From NCBI GenBank assembly GCA_012728895.1, contig JAAYEG010000062.1, positions 1 through 48,841 on the forward strand: a stretch of DNA of 48,841 nt, in the 5' to 3' direction. The notes below the pieces were generated by a model. That model worked only from the letters and a program-made list of their open reading frames with translations. It had not been told where the DNA came from and made no database searches. The stretch's first letter is position 1, and each line of letters starts with the position of its first letter. Below are positions 33,952-42,365 of the stretch, piece after piece. The position numbers were made by a program, and so were the translations under genes. The stretch is from Methanospirillum sp. Its GTDB lineage: Archaea; Halobacteriota; Methanomicrobia; Methanomicrobiales; Methanospirillaceae.

Positions 33952-34746
33952 ATGGGAAGACTTGATGGAAAGGTAGCAATCGTGACCGGAGCCAGCTCCG
34001 GGATGGGCGAGGCGATCACGAAGCGCTTCGCGAAGGAGGGCGCCACCGTCCTCGCCATCGCGCGCAGGAAGGAGAAACTGCAGGGGGTCATCGACGAGAT
34101 AACCGCTCAGGGCGGCAAGGCTGTCGCCGTCTCCGGCGATGTCACCAACCAGGCGGACGTCGAGAACGTTGTGAAGACAGCCGTGGAGCAGTACGGCAAG
34201 CTCGATATCGTCGTGAACAACGCCGGCCTGATGGATAACATGGCCCCCGTGGAGCGGATCCCGGACGAGATGTTCGACAACGTCATCGACGTCAACCTGA
34301 AAGGGCCGTTCCGGATGTTCCGGGCCGCGATCCCGGCCATGCTGAAGAACCCCGACAACCCCAAGTACCCGGCCGGTTTCGGAAAGGGGGCCTTCGTAAC
34401 CGTGGCGTCGGTGGGCGGGCTGCGCGGGGCGATCTCCGGGCCGGCCTACACGGCGTCGAAGCACGGCGTGGTCGGCCTGGCCAAGAACGTCGCCTTCATG
34501 TACGCCAAGAAGGGCATCCGGTCCAACATCATTGCCCCGGGCGGTGTCGCCACCGAGATGGCTGCCGCCATGACGGGCTGGGACCCGGAAGGGGTGGGCA
34601 TCTGCACCTCGGGCAATGCCGAATGCAATCCGCGGACCGGAGCGCCCGGGGAGATCGCCGAGCTGGCGCTCTTCCTGGCCTCGGACGAGTCGAGCCTGAT
34701 CAACGGCGCGACGGTGACGGCCGACGCCGGCTGGTGTGCGCAGTAA
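33952..34746 (+). CDS. Short-chain dehydrogenase/reductase
   Basis: 264 residues. NAD(P)-dependent oxidoreductase of the classical SDR family. The cofactor loop is TGASSGMG (residues 12-19), the NNAG motif occurs in DIVVNNAGLMDN, the catalytic Ser lies in VTVASVGGLRG, and Tyr166 and Lys170 in YTASKHG. ARRKEK after beta-2 suggests a preference for NADP(H). The C-terminus shows LFLASDESSLINGATVTADAG. The substrate cannot be read from sequence; the neighbours point to alcohol or ketone interconversion. The gene follows fno by 40 bases, with GGAGGT shortly before ATG 33,952, and is probably cotranscribed. Confidence 0.88.
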   Translation: MGRLDGKVAIVTGASSGMGEAITKRFAKEGATVLAIARRKEKLQGVIDEITAQGGKAVAVSGDVTNQADVENVVKTAVEQYGKLDIVVNNAGLMDNMAPVERIPDEMFDNVIDVNLKGPFRMFRAAIPAMLKNPDNPKYPAGFGKGAFVTVASVGGLRGAISGPAYTASKHGVVGLAKNVAFMYAKKGIRSNIIAPGGVATEMAAAMTGWDPEGVGICTSGNAECNPRTGAPGEIAELALFLASDESSLINGATVTADAGWCAQ

Positions 34747-34803
34747 CCGGGCAGGTGCGGGACGGATGAACAGGAAGTAACAGATCCAAGGAGAGTGAAA
34801 GAG

Positions 34804-35757
34804 ATGAGAGGATGGCAATTTGAGCGGACGCACAAGCCGCTGGAACTGGTCGAGAAACCCGATCCCGTTGCGACGGAAGATAATGTCGTAATCAAGGTCA
34901 TGGCCTCCGGGCTCTGTCACTCGGACGTGGGCGCGCTCGAGGACGAGAAGTGGATGGCCCTGATGAGCACCCCGCTCTTCATCGGGCACGAGTACGCCGG
35001 CGTCATCACCGAGGTCGGCGAGGATGTCACGAAGTTCAAGGTGGGTGACAGGGTCGGCTGCTGCCCCATGCCCACCGAGAAGCATGGGTTCCTCGGAGGC
35101 TACGGACGCGACGGCGGGTACGCCACGATGTCGACGGCGCCGGAGGAGGCGCTCGTGCCGATCCCCGAGGGCGTGACCTGGGCCCAGGCTGCCGCGGCCA
35201 CGGACGCGGGGATGACGTCCCACCACGCCGTCGTCGTGACGGGGGGCGTGAAAGCGGGCATGAAGGTTGGCATCATCGGCATCGGCGGGCTTGGCTCGAT
35301 CGGCGCCCGTGTCGCCGTCCTGAAGGGAGCGGAGGTCTACGCTGCCACCCGGAGCCCAGAGGCGCAAAAGGAGGCGCTGAATCTCGGGTGCAAGGCCGTG
35401 TACACGAACATTCTCGAGGCGGCCAAGCACGACCTGGACGTCATCGTCGACTTCGCCGGTGCCGGCACGACGACCGCGGACGCCATCGAGGCGATCGGCA
35501 ACATGGGCCGCGTGGTCCTGGTGGGGATGGCGAAACTCGAGACCACCATCAACACGATGCCCGTGATCATGAAACAGGTCACCCTGGTCGGCAGCCAGGG
35601 CGGCACCAAGGAGGACATCGCGGCCGTCTACGAGATGATGGCCTCGGGCGACCTCAAGCCGGAGATCATCGAGATCGGGTTCGAGGAGATCGCCGAGGGC
35701 CTGGAGAAGCTGCACCAGGGTGGCGTCAAGGGCCGGATGGTCGCCATGATGGACTGA
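34804..35757 (+). CDS. Zinc-dependent alcohol dehydrogenase (MDR family)
   Basis: 317 residues. Medium-chain alcohol dehydrogenase. Catalytic zinc ligands are Cys38 (GLCHSDV) and His62-Glu63 (GHEYAG). The Rossmann motif is GIIGIGGLGSIGARVA. The usual four-cysteine structural zinc lobe is absent (GCCPMPTEKHGFLGG carries no C-x2-C-x2-C pattern), and the protein is about 30 residues shorter than typical enzymes, so this is a compact subfamily. ATG 34,804 is chosen over GTG 34,795 because GGAG lies about ten bases upstream. With the F420:NADP oxidoreductase and SDR it makes a plausible alcohol-oxidising operon that would supply electrons for methanogenesis. The substrate is not determined by sequence. 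Confidence 0.87.
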   Translation: MRGWQFERTHKPLELVEKPDPVATEDNVVIKVMASGLCHSDVGALEDEKWMALMSTPLFIGHEYAGVITEVGEDVTKFKVGDRVGCCPMPTEKHGFLGGYGRDGGYATMSTAPEEALVPIPEGVTWAQAAAATDAGMTSHHAVVVTGGVKAGMKVGIIGIGGLGSIGARVAVLKGAEVYAATRSPEAQKEALNLGCKAVYTNILEAAKHDLDVIVDFAGAGTTTADAIEAIGNMGRVVLVGMAKLETTINTMPVIMKQVTLVGSQGGTKEDIAAVYEMMASGDLKPEIIEIGFEEIAEGLEKLHQGGVKGRMVAMMD

Positions 35758-35899
35758 GAGGGGAGCGCCTCTCTGTTTTTACGACGGGCGGGCGCGTGCC
35801 CGCGAATGGCCGCGCAGCACGGTCAGGGTCATGACGCTGGTGACGGGATCCCGCAACGTGGATCCCTCCCCCGCCGTTCTTTTGAGCATATTGCGGTTC

Positions 35900-35932
35900 T
35901 CAACCTTCTTCTTCACCCTGCCGGCGGCGTGA
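35900..35932 (+). pseudogene. Histidine kinase 3' end remnant next to the attachment repeat
   Basis: The bases encode STFFFTLPAA and a TGA, identical to the last residues of the remnant at 43,172-43,225 and typical of the C-terminal end of HATPase domains (GSTFFFTLP). Nothing upstream matches a kinase. About 23 bases later comes attachment repeat B, and the intervening sequence is shared with the copy before repeat C. Confidence 0.6.
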
Positions 35933-35954
35933 GGGAATCTAACCATGGCCATCC

Positions 35955-35972
35955 CGATTCCCTCCAACGGCT
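35955..35972 (+). repeat. Direct repeat B: copy of the tRNA-Thr 3' end
   Basis: cgattccctccaacggct is identical to the last 18 bases of tRNA-Thr. The preceding 25 bases (gggaatct...ggccatcc) also closely match those before repeat C, although they do not match the tRNA. Repeat B is thus an element end and not a chance match. It separates the alcohol/F420 cluster from the mosaic unit downstream. Confidence 0.7.
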
Positions 35973-36070
35973 TGAAGGAGTAAATGTTGGGGTTCCCAAA
36001 CGAATCGGGGCCCATTTACTAATTATTTCGTATATTCATTCAAACCCTGATAGCAGTTCCTCTTGTTCGG

Positions 36071-36270
36071 ATGGTCGGCGCGCAGAGCGAGGAGGTCCGC
36101 ATCTCCGTGGTCCGGCTTCGCTTCCCCGAATTCCATGCAGTGGTATCCGGGCAGGTGTATACCAGGATAGGAGAAGACCGCTACCGGTTCGAGAGCGGCG
36201 GTTTCACAACCATTCTCGCGACGGACGAACATGGGGTCGTCACCGAGTACGGAGACCTCTGGCGAGAGAG
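36071..36270 (+). pseudogene. C-terminal fragment of a glycolipid-binding (PF06475-like) protein
   Basis: The frame contains VVRLRFPEFHAVVSGQVY, RIGEDRYRFESGG and DEHGVVTEYGDLWRES. This resembles the C-terminal third of putative glycolipid-binding proteins, whose members have LRFPEL...QVYRRLGE..YRYES...VD..GFVT.YPGLW (from family memory). The N-terminal two thirds are missing, and the fragment starts just after attachment repeat B. The natural stop is lost, so the frame runs on into antisense of the next gene. An AT-rich stretch at 36,016-36,045 lies upstream, but no full gene is left to express. Confidence 0.55.
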
Positions 36271-36332
36271 CCGAGCATACCGACGGGGGGTTCATCGTGG
36301 GCGGCGGTGCGGTCGTGGTCGCCGGCACGGGA

Positions 36333-37406
36333 TCAGGCGATCTCGACCGGCCGCCCGACAAAACGGCCGTACCGCTCTGCGGCGGCGACGGTGGCGAGCC
36401 GCTCGCCCTCGTCGGGGGGGTCGAGGAAGCGGAGCGAGACCCGGACCGCATCCTTCGTGAACGTGCGTCTCCAGGTCCCTCTCACCCGGCCGTCGACAAT
36501 GATGGGCAGGGCCAGGCCTTTGACCAGGCGCACCCGCCCGAGGTCCCGGCGGTCGATCGCGTGGGTCCGGTCCCGGTACCCGAGGATGAACTCGTCGTAC
36601 GCCGGCAGGAGGGCGGCGAACGGCGACGCAGGGGCGCGGCCCGGGACCGCGTCCGCCCGCCGGGAGACGGGGCCGCCCGCGGTCCCGCGGTGGAGATCGG
36701 GGCCGGCGGCAGCGATGCCCGACCGGGCGTCGGCGGCCGTCAGGCCCGACCACCAGGCGAAGTCCTGCAGCGTGGCGGGGCCGTGGCTCGCGAAGTAGCA
36801 CAGGGCGAGCTGTCCCAGCGCCGCCGTTCGGGCGACCGGTCCGGACCGGGGGACCCACTCGTCGAGGAGCACGAAGGTCTGCTGTGGGCCTTCCATGGGC
36901 CCGAAGCAGATCACCCCGTCGAGCCCGGCCCTGCCGAGGAGGTGGTATCCGCGCTGGCCGTCGGTGGCGATCCCCGCCGCCTCGAGGGACGAGAGCACGG
37001 CCCGGCGGGACAGGCGCCGCCCCCCCTCCAGCGTGCGTTCGAGGACCCGTTCGCACGCGGAGAAATCATCTTCGTCCAGGCCGAGCTGGCGGTACCGGGA
37101 GGCGCGGCCCGAGATCACGCGGGGAGCGAGGAGGGCGAGCATCCAGCGGACGTCCGCGGCGGCGACAAGGTGCAGGGTGCCCCGGAGCGCCCACGTGAGG
37201 ACGATCCTCCGCCCGGCGATCGCCCGGTCGACGTCCTCCGCCCTGCTTCCCGGCAGGCGGAGGCCGACCGACCACCGGGCCCCTGCGTGGTCCTGCGCCT
37301 GGACGGCGCCCAGCCAGCCGACGACCTGCTCGGCCCCCGTGAACGACGTCGACGCGATCCGCTGGTTCCGGAGGCGGGCGAGCGCGATCTCGTTCGGTGT
37401 CATCAT
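36333..37406 (-). CDS. Winged-helix DNA-binding protein (HTH_42, YcaQ-like family)
   Basis: 357 residues. The N-terminus LARLRNQRIASTSF with VVGWLGAVQAQDHAGARWSV and the following RGTLHLVAAADVRWMLALL are characteristic of the winged-helix DNA-binding domain-containing proteins of PF06224. The middle shows LLPAYDEFILGYRDR and, near the end, VDGRVRGTWRRTF, both conserved in the family. Some bacterial relatives (YcaQ/AlkX, AlkZ) are DNA glycosylases that unhook crosslinks; the catalytic Gln-x-Gln motif of those is matched here by QAQ in GAVQAQDH. A repair glycosylase role is therefore possible but unproven. ATG 37,406 or 37,403 may be used. It is complete and stands alone between fragments. Confidence 0.82.
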   Translation of the reverse strand: MMTPNEIALARLRNQRIASTSFTGAEQVVGWLGAVQAQDHAGARWSVGLRLPGSRAEDVDRAIAGRRIVLTWALRGTLHLVAAADVRWMLALLAPRVISGRASRYRQLGLDEDDFSACERVLERTLEGGRRLSRRAVLSSLEAAGIATDGQRGYHLLGRAGLDGVICFGPMEGPQQTFVLLDEWVPRSGPVARTAALGQLALCYFASHGPATLQDFAWWSGLTAADARSGIAAAGPDLHRGTAGGPVSRRADAVPGRAPASPFAALLPAYDEFILGYRDRTHAIDRRDLGRVRLVKGLALPIIVDGRVRGTWRRTFTKDAVRVSLRFLDPPDEGERLATVAAAERYGRFVGRPVEIA

Positions 37407-37481
37407 GGCGGTGTGCCCCAGGGCAGATGGCTTTCCTTTGCCTTATCAGGATCGGCGGATCGTCCCGTGCGCGGGGGACGG

Positions 37482-37625
37482 GTCATCCTGTACTTCAACC
37501 AGGTGACCTGGATCGCCGGCAACGAACCTGTCTCCGCGTTCGACTACAACGCCAACGGCCGTATCGACTACAACGACGCCGTCTGGCTCTTCAACCAGCT
37601 CTCCGTTTTCACCGGCACGAAGCGA
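37482..37625 (+). pseudogene. Orphan dockerin type I fragment
   Basis: One frame encodes VILYFNQVTWIAGNEPVSAF, then DYNANGRIDYNDAVWLFNQL, the linker and second calcium loop of the dockerin seen complete at 46,460-46,641. The first loop and everything upstream are missing. It lies immediately before the truncated membrane protein, so a junction again falls at a dockerin end. Confidence 0.72.
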
Positions 37626-37645
37626 CCCGTGCCGCCGGGCTCGGC

Positions 37646-38134
37646 ATGCTCTGGGTCGCGTTCGGCAATCCTCTCGTGATCTTCCAGGAGGTCATCCCGA
37701 ACCTTCTCGCGCTGATCGGCGTCGTGATGCTCGGCCACGCGGTCCTCCTCCGCGCCCGCGGTGTTCACGGCAAGAAAGACGCCGTCAGCGGGCTCACCCT
37801 GATCACGGGCGCGGTCCTCCTCTCCATCTTTTCGATCGCCTTCGTGGACGTGCTGCTCCTCGTCATTCTGGTCTGGCTCGTCTCGAGCGCAGCGGTGACG
37901 CTCGTGCGGGTCGTCAGGTCCGGAGGGAAGCTCCCCCAGGGGGCTGCGCTGACTCTGAGTATCGAGGTCGCGTCGCTGTATCTCGCCTACCTGGTCATCG
38001 TCGACCCGGTCGGTTCCCTGAAGGTCCTGATCCTTCTCCTGGGACTGATCGCGACTCTCGCGGGCATGTTCCTCGTCGTCGACGGGTACGGAATGCGGAA
38101 CGCGGCGAAGCTGATCAGGGCCGGGGTACGCTGA
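37646..38134 (+). CDS. Small polytopic membrane protein, possibly 5'-truncated
   Basis: 162 residues with about five transmembrane helices, including NLLALIGVVMLGHAVLL, TGAVLLSIFSIAFVDVLLLVI and VLILLLGLIATLAGMFLVV. The helix pattern and short connecting loops recall HdeD/DUF308-type proteins, but the match is weak. It begins with the second half of a dockerin fragment directly upstream, no ribosome binding site precedes ATG 37,646, and the first helix seems clipped. The gene may therefore have lost its 5' end. Its 3' end is followed at once by the remains of a transposase. Confidence 0.5.
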   Translation: MLWVAFGNPLVIFQEVIPNLLALIGVVMLGHAVLLRARGVHGKKDAVSGLTLITGAVLLSIFSIAFVDVLLLVILVWLVSSAAVTLVRVVRSGGKLPQGAALTLSIEVASLYLAYLVIVDPVGSLKVLILLLGLIATLAGMFLVVDGYGMRNAAKLIRAGVR

Positions 38135-38139
38135 GCGGG

Positions 38140-38720
38140 ATTCGGACCGGCTCGTATCCGGCCAGAACGCCCCGTCAACGCGGCCGGCGACCGTGGCGCC
38201 GAGAGTCTCACGCTACCCGTCGTCCCGGACGCCGGCGGTCACCAGCATGGCTTTCGGGACGTACGGGGGTCCGTCCCGGGACGTGCAGCGCGATGCAGCG
38301 AGGAAAAGATAGGGGACGGCTGCTCGATTGATCGCGTGAGGAATTCCTGGACTTCGCGATTGAGGTCCTGAGCGATCCGCGAAACCGAGGAGGGTGAGAG
38401 CGGGTCGATCCCCAGATGCGAGACGACCGCCTCGACCTTCCGGGTCGAGACGTCCTGGAGATACGATCCGGCGACCGCGTTCACCAGGGCCTTCTCGACC
38501 CGGGCATCGCGCTCCAAGACCCGCGTCTCAAACGGTCTCTCCCTGAACCGCGGTCCGGCCAGGACGCGATCGCCGTACGGGGTGACGGGTGTCCGGTCGC
38601 GAGCGCCATCCCGAAGCGCAGCCCGGGCCGGTGTCCGCTCGTGACGGTCAGCGCCGGCCTGCTGGAGCGCTTCGAGCCGCATCCCCGGGTTGGGAACCAG
38701 GTGATGACAGATCCCATCCC
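38140..38720 (-). pseudogene. IS256-family transposase remnant
   Basis: Reading on the minus strand from about 38,700: LEALQQAGADRHERTPARAA, then RFRERPFETRVLERDARVEK, ALVNAVAGSYLQDVSTRKVE and SPSSVSRIAQDLNREVQEF. These are the N-terminal half motifs of mutator-type transposases. After about 38,320 the match continues in another frame (SRDGPPYVPKAMLVTAGVRDDG), then hits TAG where the family has GY(R/K)E. At least one frameshift and one nonsense codon are thus present, and the catalytic C-terminal part is missing. It is a dead copy. Confidence 0.75.
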
Positions 38721-38907
38721 TCCCGATTGATCGGAAAGACGACTCTTCGGCGATCGATAACGGGATCGTGGACCTGTTTTTCGTCTCTCCAAACCCGGAT
38801 CAAATCCAGGGGCATTCAGATTTTTATCACTTCTGGCACATCATTTCCCGCTAACTCGTGGCGGTAGTAAACTACTTCAAAAATTAAAAGAAAAACTTAC
38901 GGTGCTC
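38721..38907 (+). promoter_or_regulatory. Spacer with the probable promoter of the ClC gene
   Basis: The last 40 bases are AT-rich (aaaattaaaagaaaaactta, 38,879-38,898) in front of the ClC start. The rest is presumed 5' flank of the dead transposase. Confidence 0.35.
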
Positions 38908-40716
38908 ATGGCGTTTTCCCTGCCCACCAGCATCACCCCGCCAAAACGGATTCTCGTCATCTCGATCGTGGTCGGGGTCATCTCCGGCGTGGGGGCCCTT
39001 CTCTTCTTCGAAGGCATCAAGTGGGGAACCGCGTTCTTCATGGGGTATCTCCTGCAGTTCAGGTATCCGGAGGAAGGGCAGAGCGTTGCCGAGATCTCCC
39101 AGTGGTCCGCGCCACCTTCGCTCGCGCTCCTGCTTCCCATCCTGATCTTCGGGAGCCTCGTGACCGGGATCCTGGTCACGCGGTTCGCACCCGAGGCGGA
39201 AGGTCACGGTACCGACGCGGCGATCAGGGCATTCCACGGCGACGGCAGGATCCGGAGAAGGGTCCCGCTCCTCAAGGCGGTCACCGCGATTCTCACCATA
39301 TCGACCGGGGGAAGCGCGGGACGCGAGGGCCCGTCTGCCCAGATCTCGGCGGGGTTCGGTTCCATGGTCGCGGACATGCTCGGCCTTTCCCCCCGCGAAC
39401 GGCGGATTGCCATGACGACGGGGATCGGAGCCGGAATTGGGACGATCTTCAAGGCGCCCCTGGGGGGGGCGGTTCTCGCCGCTGAATTACTCTATACGCG
39501 GGACTTCGAGTCCGATGCGATCGTCCCATCCTTCCTCGCATCGGTGATCGGATACGTCATCTTCGGTTTCTTCGAGGGGTACGACCCCATCTTCGCGCTC
39601 GGTCCGATCGTCTGGAACGCCGCGCAGATCCCCCTCTTCCTCCTGCTCGGCGTCCTGTGTGCAGCCTTCAGTATGCTCTATATCGTTACTTTTTATTCCT
39701 GCCGCGATCAATTCGCGGCAATCTTCGAACGATACAATCTTCCTCTGTTCTTGAAGCCCGTCTCGGGAGCGACCCTCCTGGGAATCCTGGTCATCGCACT
39801 CTCGATGGTGTCCCCGGAAGGAGAGATGCTCGGTCTCGCCTGCCTGGGCTCGAGCTACGGGTTCGATCAGTTGATGATGTACGCGATGGTCCCGCTCTCG
39901 GTACTTCTCTTCCTGCCGTTCCTCAAGATCCTCGCCACGTCCCTGACGCTCGGCTCCGGTGGGAGTGGAGGGGTTTTCGCACCGGGCCTGACCATCGGGG
40001 CGGCCATCGGCGGGGCGCTCGGCATGGCCCTGCATGGGCTCGCCCCCGCGTACGTCCCGATCGAGACGGTGCCCGTCTTTGTCATCGTCGGCATGATCTC
40101 TCTCTTCGGGGCGGTGGCGAACGCCCCCATCGCGGTCCTGATCATGGTGATCGAGATGGTCGGGAGCATCTCGATCCTGGTGCCGGCGATGGCCGCGGTC
40201 GGTGTCTCGACCCTGTTGAAGGGGGAGGAGACGATCTTCAGGGCCCAGGTCCCGACGAAAGCGCAGTCCAGCGCTCACCGGGGAGAATACAACCAGCAGG
40301 TACTGGAACGGATCCCGGTCCGGACCGCGATGACGCCCGGTACGGCGGTGCTGACGCTCTCCCCCTCGGACGAGTCGGGAACCGTGCGTGATCTCATACG
40401 GGCAACAGGACATACCGGGTTTCCGGTTATGGATCACGGCCGCCTCGTGGGGGTCGTGACGAACCGCGACACCCACGCCAGCGATATGGGGGAAGAGCTC
40501 CACCTGCCCGTACGGGAGATCATGACGCCGGCCCCGGCCGTGATCCACCCGGACGATTCCCTCGAGGCGGCGCTCGAGATCATGGTCGACCGGGATTTCA
40601 ATCATCTCCCCGTGGTCGACAGGGCGGAACCGGATCGACTCATCGGTTTTCTGACGCGGACCGACATCCTGAAGTCCTATTCGGAATCGCTCCCGCCGGG
40701 TTCGCCGATCGCGTGA
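38908..40716 (+). CDS. ClC-family chloride channel/transporter with CBS domains
   Basis: 602 residues. About ten to twelve membrane helices form the ClC core. Signature motifs are GGSAGREGPSAQISAGFGS (the GREGP selectivity-filter segment), GIGAGIGTIFKAPLGGAVLA, and GSGGSGGVFAPGLTIGAAIG. The first filter motif GSGIP is not obvious; the corresponding site reads GHGTDAAIRAFH, as in several prokaryotic subfamilies. From about residue 470 two CBS domains follow (VRTAMTPGTAVLTLSPSD and VREIMTPAPAVIHPDDS), which usually bind adenine nucleotides and gate the transporter. ATG 38,908 gives MAFSLPTS as N-terminus; GTG 38,902 is possible. It is complete and alone in its direction. Confidence 0.92.
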   Translation: MAFSLPTSITPPKRILVISIVVGVISGVGALLFFEGIKWGTAFFMGYLLQFRYPEEGQSVAEISQWSAPPSLALLLPILIFGSLVTGILVTRFAPEAEGHGTDAAIRAFHGDGRIRRRVPLLKAVTAILTISTGGSAGREGPSAQISAGFGSMVADMLGLSPRERRIAMTTGIGAGIGTIFKAPLGGAVLAAELLYTRDFESDAIVPSFLASVIGYVIFGFFEGYDPIFALGPIVWNAAQIPLFLLLGVLCAAFSMLYIVTFYSCRDQFAAIFERYNLPLFLKPVSGATLLGILVIALSMVSPEGEMLGLACLGSSYGFDQLMMYAMVPLSVLLFLPFLKILATSLTLGSGGSGGVFAPGLTIGAAIGGALGMALHGLAPAYVPIETVPVFVIVGMISLFGAVANAPIAVLIMVIEMVGSISILVPAMAAVGVSTLLKGEETIFRAQVPTKAQSSAHRGEYNQQVLERIPVRTAMTPGTAVLTLSPSDESGTVRDLIRATGHTGFPVMDHGRLVGVVTNRDTHASDMGEELHLPVREIMTPAPAVIHPDDSLEAALEIMVDRDFNHLPVVDRAEPDRLIGFLTRTDILKSYSESLPPGSPIA

Positions 40717-40978
40717 CGGTCGGAAAACCGGTGCGGCACGGAGTGCACTCCTCTCGATCCCGGCAGCGGGAACGGTGACGGTCGCGGCGACGATGGGGGT
40801 CTCGTCCGCGAGGAGCACGTCGCCGACCTCCCGGACGGTGACATCGGGGACTCCGCCGCCCGCGACGCGGCCGCTCCCGGCGGCGGGCGCGGGGGAACCT
40901 GCCCTGTCCGGGCTTGCCCCGCCGTAGGGGTGCTCCCGCTCGATCGCCGGTGCCGGCCATGGGATGACGGCGTCGTTG
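40717..40978. other. Gap after the ClC gene
   Basis: GC-rich sequence without a recognisable gene. A minus-strand frame contains PDVTVREVGDVLLADETPIV with VAATVTVPAAG, which looks somewhat like an extracellular beta-domain but has no start, stop or partner. I leave it unassigned. Confidence 0.3.
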
Positions 40979-41029
40979 GACGGCCGGATCGACTTCGCCG
41001 ACGTCGTCTGGCTCTTCAACAACCTCTGA
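40979..41029 (+). pseudogene. Dockerin 3' end fragment
   Basis: DGRIDFADVVWLFNNL followed by TGA is the last calcium loop and helix of the same dockerin type found at 46,590-46,641. Nothing upstream continues the domain. Confidence 0.7.
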
Positions 41030-41342
41030 TGGCGGGTTCCACTCTCCAACCATGGGGCGGATCGTGCCCTCCCGGCCCCCACCGACCGTCTTGCCAGCCG
41101 ACCGCCGGCGTGTCGACCGCCGGCGCGTCCTTTGTGCAGGGCACGTGTCCCGCCGGCGGACCCCGCAGCTTTTCTGCACGGGATGCCATCTAAACAGGCA
41201 TGGGAATCCGGTTTGTTCATGAGCCCTCCGCCGGCCATGAAATCACGGGACAGAGACCGTCGCTCCGTTCCGGATCCGCGATCGTTGAAGGCCCGCGCTC
41301 TGTGCCTGATCTCGTGGGTCCGTAATCGCAGGTGTGTGATCG
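41030..41342. other. Gap before ftsZ
   Basis: About 310 bases with no gene I can recognise. No clear TATA box or ribosome binding site is visible before ATG 41,343; tcgtgggtccgtaatcgcagg at 41,312 is the nearest AT-richer stretch. Confidence 0.3.
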
Positions 41343-42365
41343 ATGCGGGATAGTGTCAACGAAGCACTGAAGAATGCCAGAAGCGAGCGCGAACCGATCG
41401 AGGGGGCATTCAACAAGGAGGACGCCGACAACCGGCCCCGGATCGCGATCGTCGGGTGCGGCGGGGCCGGCAACAACACGATCAACCGCCTCCGCGTCAC
41501 GGGCGCCGAGACGATCGCGGTCGACACCGACAGGCAGCACCTGGACACGGTCCAGGCTGACAGGCGTTTCCTGATCGCCAGGTCGCTGACGAAGGGGCTC
41601 GGCGCCGGCGGGTCCCCGGAGATCGGCAGGCGCGCGGACGAGATGGGCCGCGCGGTCCTCGAGAGGGCCCTCGAGGACACCGTCCTCTGCTTCGTCACGG
41701 CCGGCCTGGGCGGCGGCACGGGGACAGGCGCTGCACCGGTGGTCGCGCAGATCGCGAAAGACCAGGGGGCGACTGTGATCGTCTTGGTCGGCTACCCGTT
41801 CAACGAGGAGACGGCACGCCTGGTGCGGGCGGAGGAGGGGCTCGCGGCGCTCTACCGGGTCACGGGCTCGGTGGTCGTCCTCGATAACAACCGGCTCCAG
41901 CCCCGTAAACAGCCCCGGCTGCCCGGGGCGGGATTCACGGCGATGGACCGGCTGATCGCCGGGACGGCAAAGGCGATCAGCGAGGCGATCGTCGAGCCGT
42001 CCCTGATCAACATCGACTTCGACGACCTCCGGACCGTCACGGCCAAAGAAGGCGTGGCCGTGATGCACGTGGGAGATGCCGATCTCGGGTCCGGAGCCCG
42101 GGGCGCCGTCCGCGACTGTCTGTCGCACCCGATGTTCGACATCGACTTCCACGGCGCGACCGGCGCGCTGATCCATATCACGGGCGGCAGCGACCTCACG
42201 CTCGAGGCGACCGAGGAGATCGTCTCAGAGCTGGTGTGGGAGCTCGATCCCATGACCGACGTGACCTGGGGGGCCCGGACCGAGAGCGGGGTCGAGGGCC
42301 GCGTCCGCGTCGTGGCGATCATGACCGGCATACGGTCTTCCCGGATTCCTCGCGCGACGCGTTAG
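41343..42365 (+). CDS. ftsZ: FtsZ-family cell division GTPase, stand-alone paralogue
   Basis: 340 residues. Tubulin-like GTPase that polymerises into the division ring. GTP-binding marks are IAIVGCGGAGNNTINRL (T1), the tubulin signature AGLGGGTGTGAAPVVAQ near residue 125, and VVVLDNNRLQP. The T7 region that completes the active site of the next subunit is in SLINIDFDDLRTV, with the Asp residues present. The C-terminus VRVVAIMTGIRSS is normal but lacks a long tail. The usual NTD after beta-strand 2 is changed to DTD (VDTDRQHLD). The secE-nusG genes that often follow archaeal ftsZ are absent. It lies inside the tRNA-Thr island among fragments, so it may be an extra copy and not the main division protein. 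Confidence 0.88.
   Translation: MRDSVNEALKNARSEREPIEGAFNKEDADNRPRIAIVGCGGAGNNTINRLRVTGAETIAVDTDRQHLDTVQADRRFLIARSLTKGLGAGGSPEIGRRADEMGRAVLERALEDTVLCFVTAGLGGGTGTGAAPVVAQIAKDQGATVIVLVGYPFNEETARLVRAEEGLAALYRVTGSVVVLDNNRLQPRKQPRLPGAGFTAMDRLIAGTAKAISEAIVEPSLINIDFDDLRTVTAKEGVAVMHVGDADLGSGARGAVRDCLSHPMFDIDFHGATGALIHITGGSDLTLEATEEIVSELVWELDPMTDVTWGARTESGVEGRVRVVAIMTGIRSSRIPRATR

Noticed and set aside
38160-38190. Shared ggccagaacgcccc motif with 46,130, considered as another dockerin-protein remnant
   Set aside because: The bases at 38,160 lie inside the recognisable transposase remnant on the minus strand, so the short match is chance.
40760-40920. A minus-strand fragment with VTVREVGDVLLADETPIV resembling an extracellular beta-domain
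   Set aside because: It is too short, lacks start, stop and partner domains, and the plus frame is equally open. It may be decayed cohesin-like sequence, but support is insufficient.
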